Shown piece after piece: positions 11,037 through 22,140 of a stretch of 64,000 nucleotides of DNA (positions within the stretch are counted from its first letter, which is position 1; every line of letters begins with the position of its first letter). This DNA is from Lucinisca nassula (taxonomy: Eukaryota; Mollusca; Bivalvia; Lucinida; Lucinidae): contig OY757011.1 in the NCBI GenBank assembly GCA_963580285.1, positions 197,053,644 through 197,117,643 on the forward strand, written 5' to 3'. The notes under the pieces are model-generated. The model was not told the DNA's origin. It worked only from the letters and a program-made list of their open reading frames with translations, and did not search any database. The translations under genes and the position numbers were made by a program.

Positions 11037-11335
11037 GGCCCCCGCCCATAGGGGCTTGAAGAAATATATTGGCTGCATGATGCTTCCACGCAGAGCTGAA
11101 CCCAGCCCTCACACTAGTACTGGTAAACCGCTTAAAGGATCTAAGCCTGTCCAGGAACCGCGGTGCGAGACGGACCGTCCATGCTTATAAACCATATTGG
11201 TTTCATTGGGCGACAGGGCTTGAGATGTCATTTCATCTCAATGCGGGTAAAAGTCTCACAAAATTGGAAGCAACGTCTCCAAAATGACCTTTACAGTGTT
11301 TACGGGGACGTTAAACATCAAATCAAACAAACAAA
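11037..11335 (+). mobile_element. SINE-epsilon
   Basis: Complete plus-strand copy, from the CCCGCCCATAGGGGCTTGAA head to the AAACAAACAAA tail, flanked by a near-perfect target duplication (AGCTTCATGGTCA / AGCTTCACGGTCA). Confidence 0.85.
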
Positions 11336-12176
11336 AGCTTCACGGTCATAATAGGACAGCAGGAGCAAGCACAACACAACCGCTTCACACTCAATAATCA
11401 ACTTTCTCTTCTCCAACTGTGATTAGACTGCTAAAAGCTGACACATATCATCAAATTCTGTCACTGAGATAAGGTTCAGACTAGTCCCCTTGTCATCCCT
11501 ATAAACATAGTAAGATATAGATTCACGCACAAGCTCAGCTTTCAGCAAAATATATTTATACCGCAACCAGGCATTCTAGTAACCTAATAAAGGGGGTCGA
11601 ATAACTGCACGCTATAATCGGTAGTGACCTATAATACCTTCTACTGACCTACAAAACGTCTAGTGACCGTTAATAGACCGGAACTACTTTTCAGGTCACT
11701 AATTTACAAGTGTAAGCAAAAATATGCACTCTTTTATACATGGGAAAACAAAGAAAAAGCAAGTTTAAATCTTTGCAATATTTATTTGAACAGATTTTCA
11801 GATATTTCAGCTAAATTCTTACCTTCTCGGCCTTTCCTGGTTTGAATGGTCCGTTGGAATAACTGCGCACTGCTACTGCAGTTGAGTCTCAACCTCGAAA
11901 ATAATTTCTAAAGCTAAAATAAACTACTTATTTGCAGATTTTCATACACAATGTAAAGCGCTGAGAAACTTTTATTCGAGCGTCCATGTTGTTTCCTACG
12001 TCTTTCTGGCGTGGTGACGTCAGAATCTTTGCACTCGTTGACGTCACGTTATACTACGTGTACGCGCCATGGCACTGAATGTCGTTTAACATGCCACACT
12101 GTCTGCTGTGGTTTTTTTTTTTCTTAAATTTGCTAAATTATTGCAAAACACCTTGATTTTTTAATTGCGGTATAAA
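11336..12176. other. Intergenic, nothing recognised
   Basis: AT-rich, no credible gene, RNA or repeat boundary seen. Confidence 0.55.
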
Positions 12177-12323
12177 CTAAATACATGATTAGTGTCTTTA
12201 ATAATAAAATATAATCGGTTCGCCGCGACAATTTTACAGGGGCTCGCTAAAGCTCGCCCCTATAAAATTGTCTAAGGCTCACCGATCATATTTTATTATT
12301 AAAGACACTAACCATGTATTTAC
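12177..12323. repeat. 147-bp near-perfect palindrome
   Basis: Left arm TAGTGTCTTTAATAATAAAA pairs with TTTTATTATTAAAGACACTA on the right, continuing inward through ACAATTTTA/TAAAATTGT and GGGGCTCGC/GCTCGCCCC to a short AAAG-type centre. A foldback MITE or cruciform-forming site; no coding. Confidence 0.85.
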
Positions 12324-13412
12324 TATATGTTTGCACCAGGGAGTATCTTCTTCTCGGGCGCCTTATTGTCCTTCATTCATGATTTCCGCAATTCGTATAC
12401 ATTTGTTTTATTCTTTGTTGCTCTCTGAGTTAGATTTCATCCATGCCTATGCATTTGCTAGGGGAGACCGGGGACAGTTGATGCACTTTTTAGACTTTTT
12501 GACATATCTCATCACCGGACCAACCGATTTTGTTATTTTTGCACATTCTTAAAGCTCCATCTTTTCTGCATTTAAAATTAAATTGCAATCCCGAATTTTC
12601 GGATTATTTAACCTCATTTTCAATAGATTTCTTGAGCAAGTCGACTGCATCAACTTTCCCCAGCAGTGGGGCAAGTTGATGCAACGCTTGGGGTAAGTTG
12701 ATGCAATATTTATTTTCTCGCTTTTATGAATTCATACAACGGATACAACAGAAAACTGGCCATTTTGTGTGGATAAGATAGGATTTCATTTTTTGTTGTT
12801 CATTAAAATTATCATTGACAAAAATCTATCAAAGGGGTGGTTGCAAGTGTAAAATTGCACCAATAAAATTGGGAATGCGTTTAATGCATTTATTTCTTAA
12901 AACTTAGAACATTGTAAAGAAGAACATACAAATCAACCCGGGAAATCAACTGATCTTTAAGAATGTCATAGATGCCATGCGTAATTAAGTCCATCCAAAC
13001 ATTATGAACAATGTTAAACACTTGCTGATCAGTTGAATTCTACTGTATGCTGTAAAGACTTGCAAACGCAACAAAGAACCCCCAATGCATAACTCATTAG
13101 GCTTTAAGGGCTGGATACCAGATACCTGAAAAATGCAATTATCATTTAGCTATATTTACATTTCCAGTGTAAAGCCTAATGTAAACCTATAGAAAACAGT
13201 GTATTTCATACTTCCATGAACGCAACGAGTCACATGATTTGCAGTAACGTCAAGTGACGTCAGTCTAAATCATTGTTCTCTACGGGCATTGGTGGCGTCA
13301 GCGCTCTTCCGCTCTTTGTAGAAAATCAGCGTGTAAATGTTTTTCAGCTTTAAAAGTTTTCCCTATAAGCATTTTTTCGCCCAGTGATGTGGGGCATAGA
13401 ATGTAAATATAA

Positions 13413-13567
13413 AAAATAAACTTAATATTTTCTGCTTGTCATGAAAGTATGAACGACAGCGGGTCGCTAGCAAAGTTTACATGAACCCCTGAACCCCTTC
13501 GGGGTTCATTTACTTTGCACGCGACCCACTGCGTTCGTACTTGCATGAACAGCAGAAAAATAAATTT
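13413..13567. repeat. 155-bp palindrome inside the pogo element
   Basis: Imperfect inverted repeat with a central AACCCC-TTCG-GGGTT hairpin; arms share GGGTCGC, GCAAAGT and TTTTCTGC segments. Foldback MITE candidate. Confidence 0.8.
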
Positions 13568-13773
13568 CATTTCTTAATTGGTATGAAGTGGCCTGCTACG
13601 CAATATGTTTAATTCGAACTTGATGTCATTCGTCGTATAGTAATATTGAGCGCATGGATGAGACTTGTTTGTATGAATGCTAAGTTTAGCCATAAGCTCG
13701 CTATGATAATTTGTTTACATTCTGTGATGTAATTAGAGATACAATCATGTAAGGATGTTTTGTATTCTGCTTT

Positions 13774-14026
13774 TTTTTCTTCTTTTTGTGTGTGTGTGTG
13801 TGTGTGTGTGGGGGGGGGTTACGGCCCTTTCAAGATTATTTCACTCATATCGAGCCGATCGTTAATCAGAGGTGGGCGAAAACCGGAGTACCCGGAGAAA
13901 AACCACCTGACCTTCCGTTGCAGAACTTGGCGTCTCACACGTGGCCCGAGCGAGGCTCGAACCTACGGCGGTGAGAGACCTAATGACTAAGAGTCAGCGC
14001 TCTTATCCACTAGGCCACGGAGGCCC
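13774..14026 (-). mobile_element. SINE-alpha
   Basis: Minus-oriented; tRNA-like head at 13960-14026 with box A GGCCTAGTGG and box B GGTTCGAGCC; tail side holds (TG)n and a G-run. Target duplication GTTTTGTATTCTGCTT at 13757-13772 and 14027-14042. Close in sequence to the copy at 52260-52493. Confidence 0.9.
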
Positions 14027-14146
14027 GTTTTGTATTCTGCTTTATAACGTATGTATTAAGGGTATTAAGTAGATCTAATAACTACAGCTGAACTGTACTG
14101 CTCTATTACATACCGAAAACTCGGAAAACAATATGCCCACATAACA

Positions 14147-15255
14147 TTACATGTTCCCTGAAGCATTCGTTATGTTGACTTGGGTCGCCGCTCGGGGCCA
14201 TGCATCCCGAACAATACCTGGTAAGTCATAGATGGACATAGTTTTCGCAGGGTTGTTCCTCATCCATGCTTCCTGTCCATCGGAGAAATACTTCTTGTGA
14301 GGACCAAACACAGACCTGTGAGTGAGTGAGTGAGTGAGTGTTTGAGTTGTACGTCCCACTAACAGCTGAGGTCATACGGAGACGGGACCTCGGTTTAAAG
14401 ACTCATCCGAAAGTCTGGAGAAGCCCGGGATCGATCCTGCGATCCCTGGTTTACAAGGCGAGTAGCGTAACCACTACATCACGGAGGCTTCTAACACAGA
14501 CCTGTCCAGGGGTTGCAGTTTATGACTGCAGTGGGGTGGGAAGGAAAGCATGACTATGCCGTTGTCCCTGGCAAACTTGATAATGTCGAGTCCAATATGT
14601 GAGTAATGGTTATCAAGAACTAACAGAACTTCCTTCTCCTTGCTAGGCTTTGCCACTCTGGCAAAATGCTGGATTAAAGCATGAAAGTGCTCTGTGGTCA
14701 TCCACCCAGACTGGTTAGCTGCTCCGATGCATCCTTGAGGTTCATCCCGGATGAAATGGTCGTCATATTTGACCCTTGGGAATACGAACATGGGGGGAAC
14801 TGTATTCCCAGAAGCGCTGACCGCCGCACACATTGTTACTAGAGTCCCTCGTTCGCCGGAAGTCAAGACTCCGATCTGCTTGTCACCCCTTCGCCCGACA
14901 TAACTGGCAGGCTTTTGAACTGTGGACAGCCCAGTCTCGTCAACATTCCATATATCATAGGGCATGATTTGGTCCCGGTCGAGAACGGTTTTCAGCTGGT
15001 CGAAAAAATCTGTTGACGTTGGCTCTGTTGAGGCTCGTGGCTCTTGATAGACTAGTGGGTTCTGGTGTACTGATGGACAGGGATGGATGACGCTTAAGAA
15101 ATCCTGAAAACCAGTCCGGTCTAGCACATGCGTCACGGCTCCATTGATCCGGCATACGCAGTTCAAACTCTACAGCACATTCATATGCTTATACTCTTAC
15201 GTCTTTAGGAGACAACCCAAAGTATATATCTGCTGCTCGAATAAGATAGTCCTGC
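14147..15255 (-). pseudogene. pogo-like transposase: CENP-B HTH and DDE domain
   Basis: The minus strand encodes, in order, a CENP-B/Tc5-type helix-turn-helix (DYLIRAADIYFGLSPKDV, then DWFSGFLKRHPSLS), a frameshift at an A-run near 15003-15008, then the catalytic domain: NVDETG with D76, LVLDNHYSH with D185, and HKLQPLD with D221 (numbered in the frame starting 15166). The C-terminus resumes beyond a SINE at 14319-14147 (SVFGPHKKYF, IYDLPGIVRDAWPRA). There is also an in-frame stop near 15185. The N-terminal piece is at 19285-19489, displaced by the foldback element. Cut-and-paste transposase of the pogo/Tigger group; inactive. Confidence 0.88.
14320..14492 (-). mobile_element. SINE-beta inserted in the transposase
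   Basis: Minus-oriented tRNA-derived SINE: box A-like TGTAGTGGTTA and box B-like GGATCGATCCC in its head, with a (GTGA)n tail at 14320-14340. Target duplication AACACAGACCTGT at 14307-14319 and 14493-14505 interrupts the transposase just after the third catalytic Asp. Confidence 0.9.
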
Positions 15256-17179
15256 AAGACCACACTGGTCAGTACATACGCACAGGCTGCGTAGCGGTCG
15301 CATAGGCTTCGTATTTTGGACGCAAAGGCTTCGATGAAAAATGGCGGATGACAGTTCGTGAATGCAGGTAAGAAACGGTTTTTACGTCAATCTAAATGTT
15401 GTATAGCGTTGCCCAATACTGACATCTGCGTTACGGACCACTTTATTAACGTGTGGCTTCGTCTGTTGCAAGAAAAAGTTTGAAAAACGGAATATAGAAA
15501 AATAGACCCCAAAAGAAATTTGGCAGTCAACACAGATTCACCTGTAGTTTCACTTTGGCCCGGTCGCCCTATGTAACTACACGTTTTTGGCTGGTGCTCT
15601 GGCCGATAAATTGTGAATAATGATAATGAAATCGAAAATCTAACATGCAACTTTCGTCACACCTTTTGCGAAAAAGAAAAATCATGATATTTCGATACAA
15701 CGAACGTAGCTTCGTTACCTATTACAACGCAGAGGCTGCGAACTAAATTTGACAGCCCTGAATTATGCAGTATAATAACGAATGATATTAAATCAATATC
15801 GAGAAATGAGCCAACCAGCGTTAGTTGATGATGCTAAAGACATTCTGCATCATTTATACCAAACACATTTTCATTCTCAGCTATGCACATACATTATTAT
15901 TATTCGAATGCCAAAATCTGTCAAGTTACAATTATTTACACTACCATTCATAAACTTGGTAAATCTTCGCCAAATCTGTTAAGTGTTAAGCCAAATAATA
16001 TTTGCACTGTATGAATTTCTGTCGTGTTATATTACAACGCACGTGGCTTAGGAATTTACGACGCGCAGGTTACAGAGATGGGCAGACGCATTACGAAAAC
16101 ACCCCTATTAAAATACCACTAAAAAGATAAATACATTCAGATAAAACATCCTGATAGTTTTGATATTTCTGCTCGCCCGGGCCAGGCGGTTCTAACGCGT
16201 ATCCACAATCTGTGTTTCTGAGAATAAATAAGGAAATATAATAAATGCAGAAAATCTGTCAATGTACACTACCGTTCATAAACTTGGTAAGTCTGTCTTC
16301 GTCGAATCTGTTAAAGGAGAAAGGAAAGAGATAATCTGTTACAATAAATAGGTAAACATCAATAAACCCTTTCTTCCACTGAATACTGCAGGTTTCTAAG
16401 TGGTCTGATAAGGATTTTATCACTGTGTAATCTCCAGCCATTTACTCTGCTAAAGAACTGACCTTGAAAATTCCAATTAACCACAGATATGCCCTGACGT
16501 CATCAATGTACTGAATAGGCAGATGTAGCAATGTTGAGGTTTAAATTGAAGCTTAAAATGGAGCAAAATAAGCAAGAACTGGCCACTCTTTGAGGAGACT
16601 TCACTTTAGATATTCAGCCTTATATGTTTGAGTCCAGGGAAACTTGTGATCAGGAATTTAGTGAGGGAAGCAGCAGCTCTGAAGATAGCTATCTTACATG
16701 TCAATCACAACAATTGTCGTCTGCATAGTCATCTGCTGCTTTCTTTAAATGTTACCTGAACCAATCTAAGTCTATAGTCTGATCTTGGTCCACACTGTTT
16801 GCCTATAACCAAAAATATTATTTAAAAAAAAAATAAAGAAAGAAAAGAAAAAAACTTTAAGAAGATGCAGCAGACAGTATAAACAGGAGCCATTTTACAA
16901 TTCAGGTTTTTCTTACGGTTGATTCGTCCGGTTTTCCACCCATGCGCACTCATGAGCACTCTTAAAATGGAGATAGCAGTTTCTTTTTTTTGATTGGGTG
17001 TTTATGGATTTGCCTAACTGATATAGGAAAATGAAACCGCAACCAAAGTAGCCAAAGCTAGCCCTTGGCTCCAGATGAAATCGGCCTAGGTTGGTATCCC
17101 TAACGAACGGTGGTATGTCAATTCATTATTGGTAGAGAATCCTCTCAAGTCACAGCGCATGACTCAGTGGAACCTTTTT

Positions 17180-17290
17180 GTTTGTGTTGATGTCCCCGAC
17201 AACATCATTCAGGTCATTTTTGAGACATTGTTTCCGACTTTATGGGACTTTTACCCGACACTGAGACGAAATGACATCTCAAACCATACC
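17180..17290 (-). repeat. SINE-epsilon fragment
   Basis: Tail-proximal piece matching 9460-9570 (GATGTCCCCGACAACAT; GGGACTTTTACCCGACACTG). Confidence 0.7.
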
Positions 17291-17809
17291 GCATAAAAAG
17301 CATACTTGCAATTGCTAAATATGAATGACCCGTTTACTTTTTGAAAAGACAAATACTAGTTTTTGGGTCGATTATTTATCAATCGCCACAAAGTAAAAAG
17401 TGCAAGTAGCTCTACAGTGCTTAAGTCCACGTGATTATCACTGATTGGTCGGAAATCCAGGGTACTTGTATATAGAAAACAGCAGCGTTTATTTTTCAGC
17501 GTGTTGGGTAATACGGAAATCCATAGATCATGGATTGGGTTTTTCAGTGTATGTCCAGACGCGGCATCTAATCAGGGTCTTCACTGTTTGCTCACATTAC
17601 ATGAATTGAAGGGCCAAACGCAGCGTCTTATCAGGGTCTTCACTTTTTGCTTTAAACTGTTGTTTAAGGGTTAAAGGAAGCAGTTTAAATCCATAAGTAA
17701 GCATCCAGCCGACAGACTTTCTTAAAAAAGTAAATCTTTGGGCCGGAGCCGTCATAGAGTTATGAAAGGGCCGTAAAGCAAAAACATGTTTTATCTATCT
17801 TATCTTATT

Positions 17810-17925
17810 ATATCAAAGAATGATTTCACGAAATGGGTTACTGAAATCATTGCAAGCAAGTATTTTTCTGAATTTATATTCTAAGTCACTATGAAATTCA
17901 GATTCTGATAGGCTATGTTGAAGAA
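17810..17925 (-). repeat. Penelope-like C-terminal fragment
   Basis: Minus-strand match to the last coding part of the PLE copies (ACGAAATGGGTTACTGAAAT; AGTCACTATGAAATTCAG). Short, decayed. Confidence 0.65.
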
Positions 17926-18186
17926 GACAGTCTGGTTAGCAAAAAATTATGATGTAAGGACAGAGATTGAAAATAGATCTGAGATAAAGAAACGTCTTTT
18001 TTTTTCTTCTTTGATCCTACAAAGGCTAGAATTAGCTTATATGTTTACTGTTTAATGAGCAGATGCTTCTATTTTATCGGAAACGAAGACTGGGATCAGA
18101 CAGTGCAGGCGCGATTAATGAACCTTTGCTGAAGTTTTGTAGGTTCGGCATGTATTCGATTGAAGCATTTAAATAGAAGTCGGAGA

Positions 18187-18459
18187 ATCACGAAAACATG
18201 CCTATATAATTCTGACCCCCTTAAATCCAACTTTTATATAGTAATATTGAGCTTTAAAGGGATATACATTGTTTTCCTTATTTCTCTCAGAAATACAGAT
18301 TGTGGATACGCGATAAAACCGCCCGGACCAGGCGGTTGTAACAAGTTCCCATACACTATGTCTTGAGCATAAATATTAAAACTATCAGAATGTTTTATCT
18401 GAAAGTATTTTTTTTTTATCTTTTTTTAGTGGTATTTTAATAGGCGTGTTTTCGTAATG
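18187..18459 (+). mobile_element. MITE-A within the foldback element
   Basis: TIR-like ends ATCACGAAAACATGCC and GGCGTGTTTTCGTAATG, with the central palindrome at 18295-18362 around CCGCCCGG. The left arm of the foldback element contains only the matching half (16089-16235): arm homology stops just past the MITE palindrome. Confidence 0.75.
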
Positions 18460-19284
18460 CGTCTTCCCATCTCTGTAACCTGCGAAGCCACGTGCTTTGT
18501 AAAAAACACGACAAAAATTCACACAGTGCAAATATTATTTGGCTTAATACTTAACAGATTAGACGAGGACTTGTTGAGTTTATGAATGGTGGTGTTAATA
18601 ATTGTAAATTGACAGATTTTGTGCATTCGCCTCAAAATGTTATACATGTATTTGCATAGCTGAGACTGAAAATGTTTTCGGTATAAATGATACAGAATGT
18701 CTTTAGCATCACCAACTAACGCTGGTTGACTGATTCCGCGACATTAATTTAATAGCATTCGCTATTATTCTACATAATACAGGGCTTTCAAATTTAGTTC
18801 GAAGCCTCTGCGTTGTAATAGGTAACGAAGCTACGCGCGTTGTATCGAAATATCAAGATTTTTATTTTTCGCAAAAGATATGACGAAAGTTGCATATTAG
18901 CTTTCCGATTTCATTATCGTTATTCACAATTTATCGGCCAGAACACCAGTCAAAAACGTGTAGTTACATAGGGCGACCGGATCAAAGTGAAAATACAGGT
19001 GAATCTGTGTTGACTGCCAAATTTCTTTGTGGGTCTATTTTTCTATATTCCGTTTTTCAAACTTTTTCTTGCAACAGACGAAGCCGCATATTAATAAAGT
19101 GGTCCGTAAGGCAGATGTCAGTATCGGGAAATGCAATACAACAGTTAGTTTAACGTAAAAACAGTTTCTTACCTGCAATGACGAACTGTCATCCGCCATT
19201 TTTCATCGAAGCCTATGCGTCCAAAATACGAAGCCTATGCGACCGCTACGCAGCCTGTGCGTATGTATTGACCAGTGTAAAGAC

Positions 19285-19489
19285 AGTCTCCTGCGTTAGG
19301 GACCTATATCCAATATTCAAATCACGTGAGCCATTAACTTCAGCTTGCTTCACATAACAGCCCAGTGTACAGTTATTCACCCCAATTTCCGTGGCCACCG
19401 AACGAACGGACCTTCCCACGAAAATGCTTTCATTTACACCATGCTTTATTATGTCCCTCGGCGTTTTTCCTAATATTGTTTCTCACCAT
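19285..19489 (-). pseudogene. pogo-like transposase N-terminus (psq-type HTH)
   Basis: Minus-strand start codon at 19489-19487 (MVRNN), a shift within the next few codons, then TPRDIIKHGVNE and GRSVRSVATEIGVNNCTLG, the pattern of the psq-like DNA-binding domain that opens pogo transposases. The frame runs to the AAGAC target site of the foldback element and resumes at 15255 on its other side. Confidence 0.8.
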
Positions 19490-20059
19490 TCTGAAACGAA
19501 CAGATGGCTAATTTTAGGATAAATATAGAGATGAATCTTATAAACGGCCTTAAGATGTTTTAATTTTGGTAGAAACGTGATTTTGTCATATCAATTATGG
19601 CTTAGAAACTATAACGGGGCAGGTTGATGCACCGCATCAATGTGCCCCGTGCCCAATGCATCAACCTGTCCCAGCCGACCCCCACGTGACATTCAGCAGG
19701 GGAGGCAACTTATATATGATGTTTTCATTCAAATGAGCGTGTCGTTTGAAAGATAAAGGATCTAGCTACCCGTGTGCATAACTTGGTTGTGATCTAGCAG
19801 AAATAAATGTATGCGAAACGAAAAAGTGCAAAAAATCTGTAAATTTACTCACATGTCTTAAAAATGAACTTTTCTTCACTAAAGGCGCATTTGTCATCCA
19901 AATTCGTCGAAACTTCCGGAAAAGATGGTGGCTATCAGCGACGTCTTTATTTCGCCATTTATGACATCATAAATTGCATATTGGCTTATTTATTAAGACT
20001 GCATTAACCTACCCCGTGCATCAACTGGCCCCGGTCTCCCCTACTATTATTTTAAAGAG

Positions 20060-20487
20060 GGAGGGTTAAATGTTCAAGGCCGTAATCTCAGGAGCTGAAG
20101 CCACTCCATGCCATTAGGAAAACATGTCCGTGTGAAATAATGGCGTCCAACATGTTGTCAGAAGTGACAATATTCGTGTAAAAATGATAACATCTTTCTT
20201 ATTTCTGCTTTCAACATAGATTATGGGTGCTCGTTAGAACCGCCTCGATGTGGCGGTTCTAACGAGTACCCACAATCTATGTTTCTGAGCTAAAATAAGG
20301 CGGATAACGTATACCCCCGTAAACCCCACTTTTCTCTATAGAATGTGGGGTTTAGAGGGGTCTTCGTTTCACGGACTTGTTATCGTGATGCACTCTATTT
20401 TTCCTGCTGACCGTCCCTGTACGGTTGCTCGTTTGCAGTTTGTAGCTAGCTGGTCTGGTCCAGGGAAACTCGGCGTATTCTCCAAAA
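20060..20487 (+). repeat. Direct repeat flanking the right arm (inner copy), with MITE insertion
   Basis: About 150 bp also present at 26755-26892. Here it is interrupted at 20112-20392 by a MITE-A-like element with a fine palindrome (20213-20284: CGTTAGAACCGCC against GGCGGTTCTAACG). The outer copy is an empty site (CCATGCACTCTATT uninterrupted). Confidence 0.75.
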
Positions 20488-21045
20488 AATATTATTTTGA
20501 CTTTGCACGCCCAATCATAATTCTAACAACTGTCTTTAAAGTTTTAACATCCACAATCCATATGGCTGCAATGGACACTACAAAGATAGTCTCAGGCTTA
20601 CAAGCTTCCATATTTGCGTCTGGGCTCGGTTGTCGGGACATGCTGTTTGGACATTGGTTCCCGTCTTCCTGAGCTCGGCTTGGTCTGGAATCATTCTTGG
20701 GTGCGCCAAGCATGCCATGCGGTAGAAATGTTCTTGTATGCATAAGTTACGTGTACACATGTTTTATGTGTTACAGAGAAGGCCACTTAGTAGATTATTG
20801 GTTTGGTCGCCATGAGGCGGGCAAACCGGGTATAATGACCAGATTGTAACTGTCCCATGGAGGGGCACGTGACGCAATCAACCAATCAGCTTTAACGATG
20901 ATGAAATACTATACTGCAATTACAGGAAACAGCCTGTCTGAATAGCGAAACAGACCGAAAAGCAAGCGTTTTAACTCCAACAATAAATACCTTAAGGGAA
21001 ATGGATACACCTGGCAGGTGTGGCAGTTAGTCTACCATTTTTGGC

Positions 21046-21709
21046 TTCCGATTTCGATTGGAAGCCCTTTAGATTGGATTGGTGATACCCCAGTTTATTT
21101 CTAACCGTCGTATGGCGTAACTAGGAAAGCCCTACAGATATTTACGCAGTGAAAACGGGTTCAGAATAAACAGGAATGCAGCGCCCGTCGATGTCTATTT
21201 ATAAAGCGTTTCCAGATATCTATTTATAAAGCGTTTCCAAGAAGTCAAACCAAAGAAAAAAAGTTACATAAGAAACAGGTCCTACTTTCAGTTTCGTCCT
21301 TTTGATGTAACCTCATAACTAACCCATAGGTGCCAAAAATATTCCACTTTTATGAGCCTGGAGTGGTCATTTTCTAAGCATAGGGATGCCATTTTTTTTA
21401 GTAAGTTTTACAAAAATGCATGTACGTTGAGCAAACAGTTTAGATCTTGATCAGATGCGGCGTCTGATCTGGGTCTACACTGTTTGTCAATGTCTGAAAA
21501 AGGGTCGCTAGGCATATATGGGTTAATTCGTCAATGTACTTGATTCCAGTTGGCCTACCCCGTGCAAGATGAAATTATCTTAACTGCCGTATTCGACTGT
21601 TGTGACTCGAAACTAACCCTATGGTCTGTATAACCCGTCTTCTGCATTGGGATCATTATAAAACATCAACATGTATGTGCTAAAATCTCATGAACTAGCA
21701 TTTTCAGTT
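21046..21709. other. Intergenic with a MITE-C palindrome piece
   Basis: No gene. Holds a partial MITE-C palindrome at about 21440-21530 (CAGATGCGGCGTCTGATCTG). Otherwise nothing recognised. Confidence 0.6.
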
Positions 21710-22140
21710 CATTACGAAAACACGCCTTTTCAAATACATGTATATACAGAATTTTGCCACCCAAATGAAAATTGCCCGATAAAAAAATTCAGATTTGTTC
21801 ATATTTTTGCTCTAAATATAGATTGTGGGTACTGCTTAGAACCGCCTCGATGACGAGGTTCTAACGACTACCCATTGTCTACGGGTCAAGATTAGGTTAG
21901 CGTGTTTTCGTGATGTGAGAAAATATTCTTTTTTTTTTTTTCTAGTCCAAATATAGATTGTCGGTGCACGGTGTTCTGAACCCCCTATAAAGGAAAATAA
22001 TGTACCCCTGTACACTCAACTTTCTCTATATAAAGTTGGGTTTATAGGGTTGTTCAGTACTTATGCGGTAGCCTCAAAGTGCTTCTAGTGCCTGGTTACC
22101 TTCGTTGTTCAGTGCACGGACTTGTTGATGTAATGCTTTT
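21710..22140. repeat. Two decayed MITE-A copies
   Basis: 21710-21918 has both ends (CATTACGAAAACACGCC; GCGTGTTTTCGTGATG) and a degraded central palindrome near 21817-21882. 21950-22140 shows the GTACCCCTGTACAC/AGTTGGGTTTATAGGG part of a second copy. Confidence 0.65.

Larger units (their letters stand above)
15261..19279. mobile_element. 4.0-kb foldback-type element with ~1-kb terminal inverted repeats
   Basis: Arms 15261-16235 and 18270-19279 are reverse complements, with outer ends CACACTGGTCAGTACATACG and its near-mirror ending GACCAGTGTA. The 5-bp sequence AAGAC abuts both ends (15256-15260, 19280-19284), a clear target duplication inside the transposase gene. The centre (16236-18270) has no recognisable transposase: it holds a SINE-epsilon fragment (17180-17290), MITE-C palindrome pieces (17555-17650) and a PLE fragment. 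Short frames at 15387-15650 and 18890-19153 translate alike only because they mirror each other. Superfamily not assigned. Confidence 0.85.
12461..20041 (-). mobile_element. pogo-like DNA transposon with nested insertions
   Basis: Ends are inverted repeats of about 26 bp, GGGGAGACCGGGG then CAGTTGATGCAC with one mismatch, each flanked by TA (12459-12460, 20042-20043), the pogo/Tc1-mariner target. GTTGATGCA motifs recur just inside both ends, possible transposase-binding repeats. It carries a pogo-type transposase on the minus strand. Internal insertions: SINE-alpha (13774-14026), SINE-beta (14320-14492), the 4-kb foldback element (15261-19279) and a palindrome (13413-13567). Without them the element is roughly 3 kb. 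Confidence 0.85.

Noticed and set aside
15387..15650. Open frame whose translation closely matches one at 18890-19153, suggesting a conserved protein
   Set aside because: The two are mirror halves of the same terminal inverted repeat; no family motif, and the similarity is explained by the repeat.
20343..20672. 109-codon open frame as a host gene
   Set aside because: It spans a MITE end and a repeated flank; no recognisable domain, and the duplicated part at 26755 does not keep the frame.
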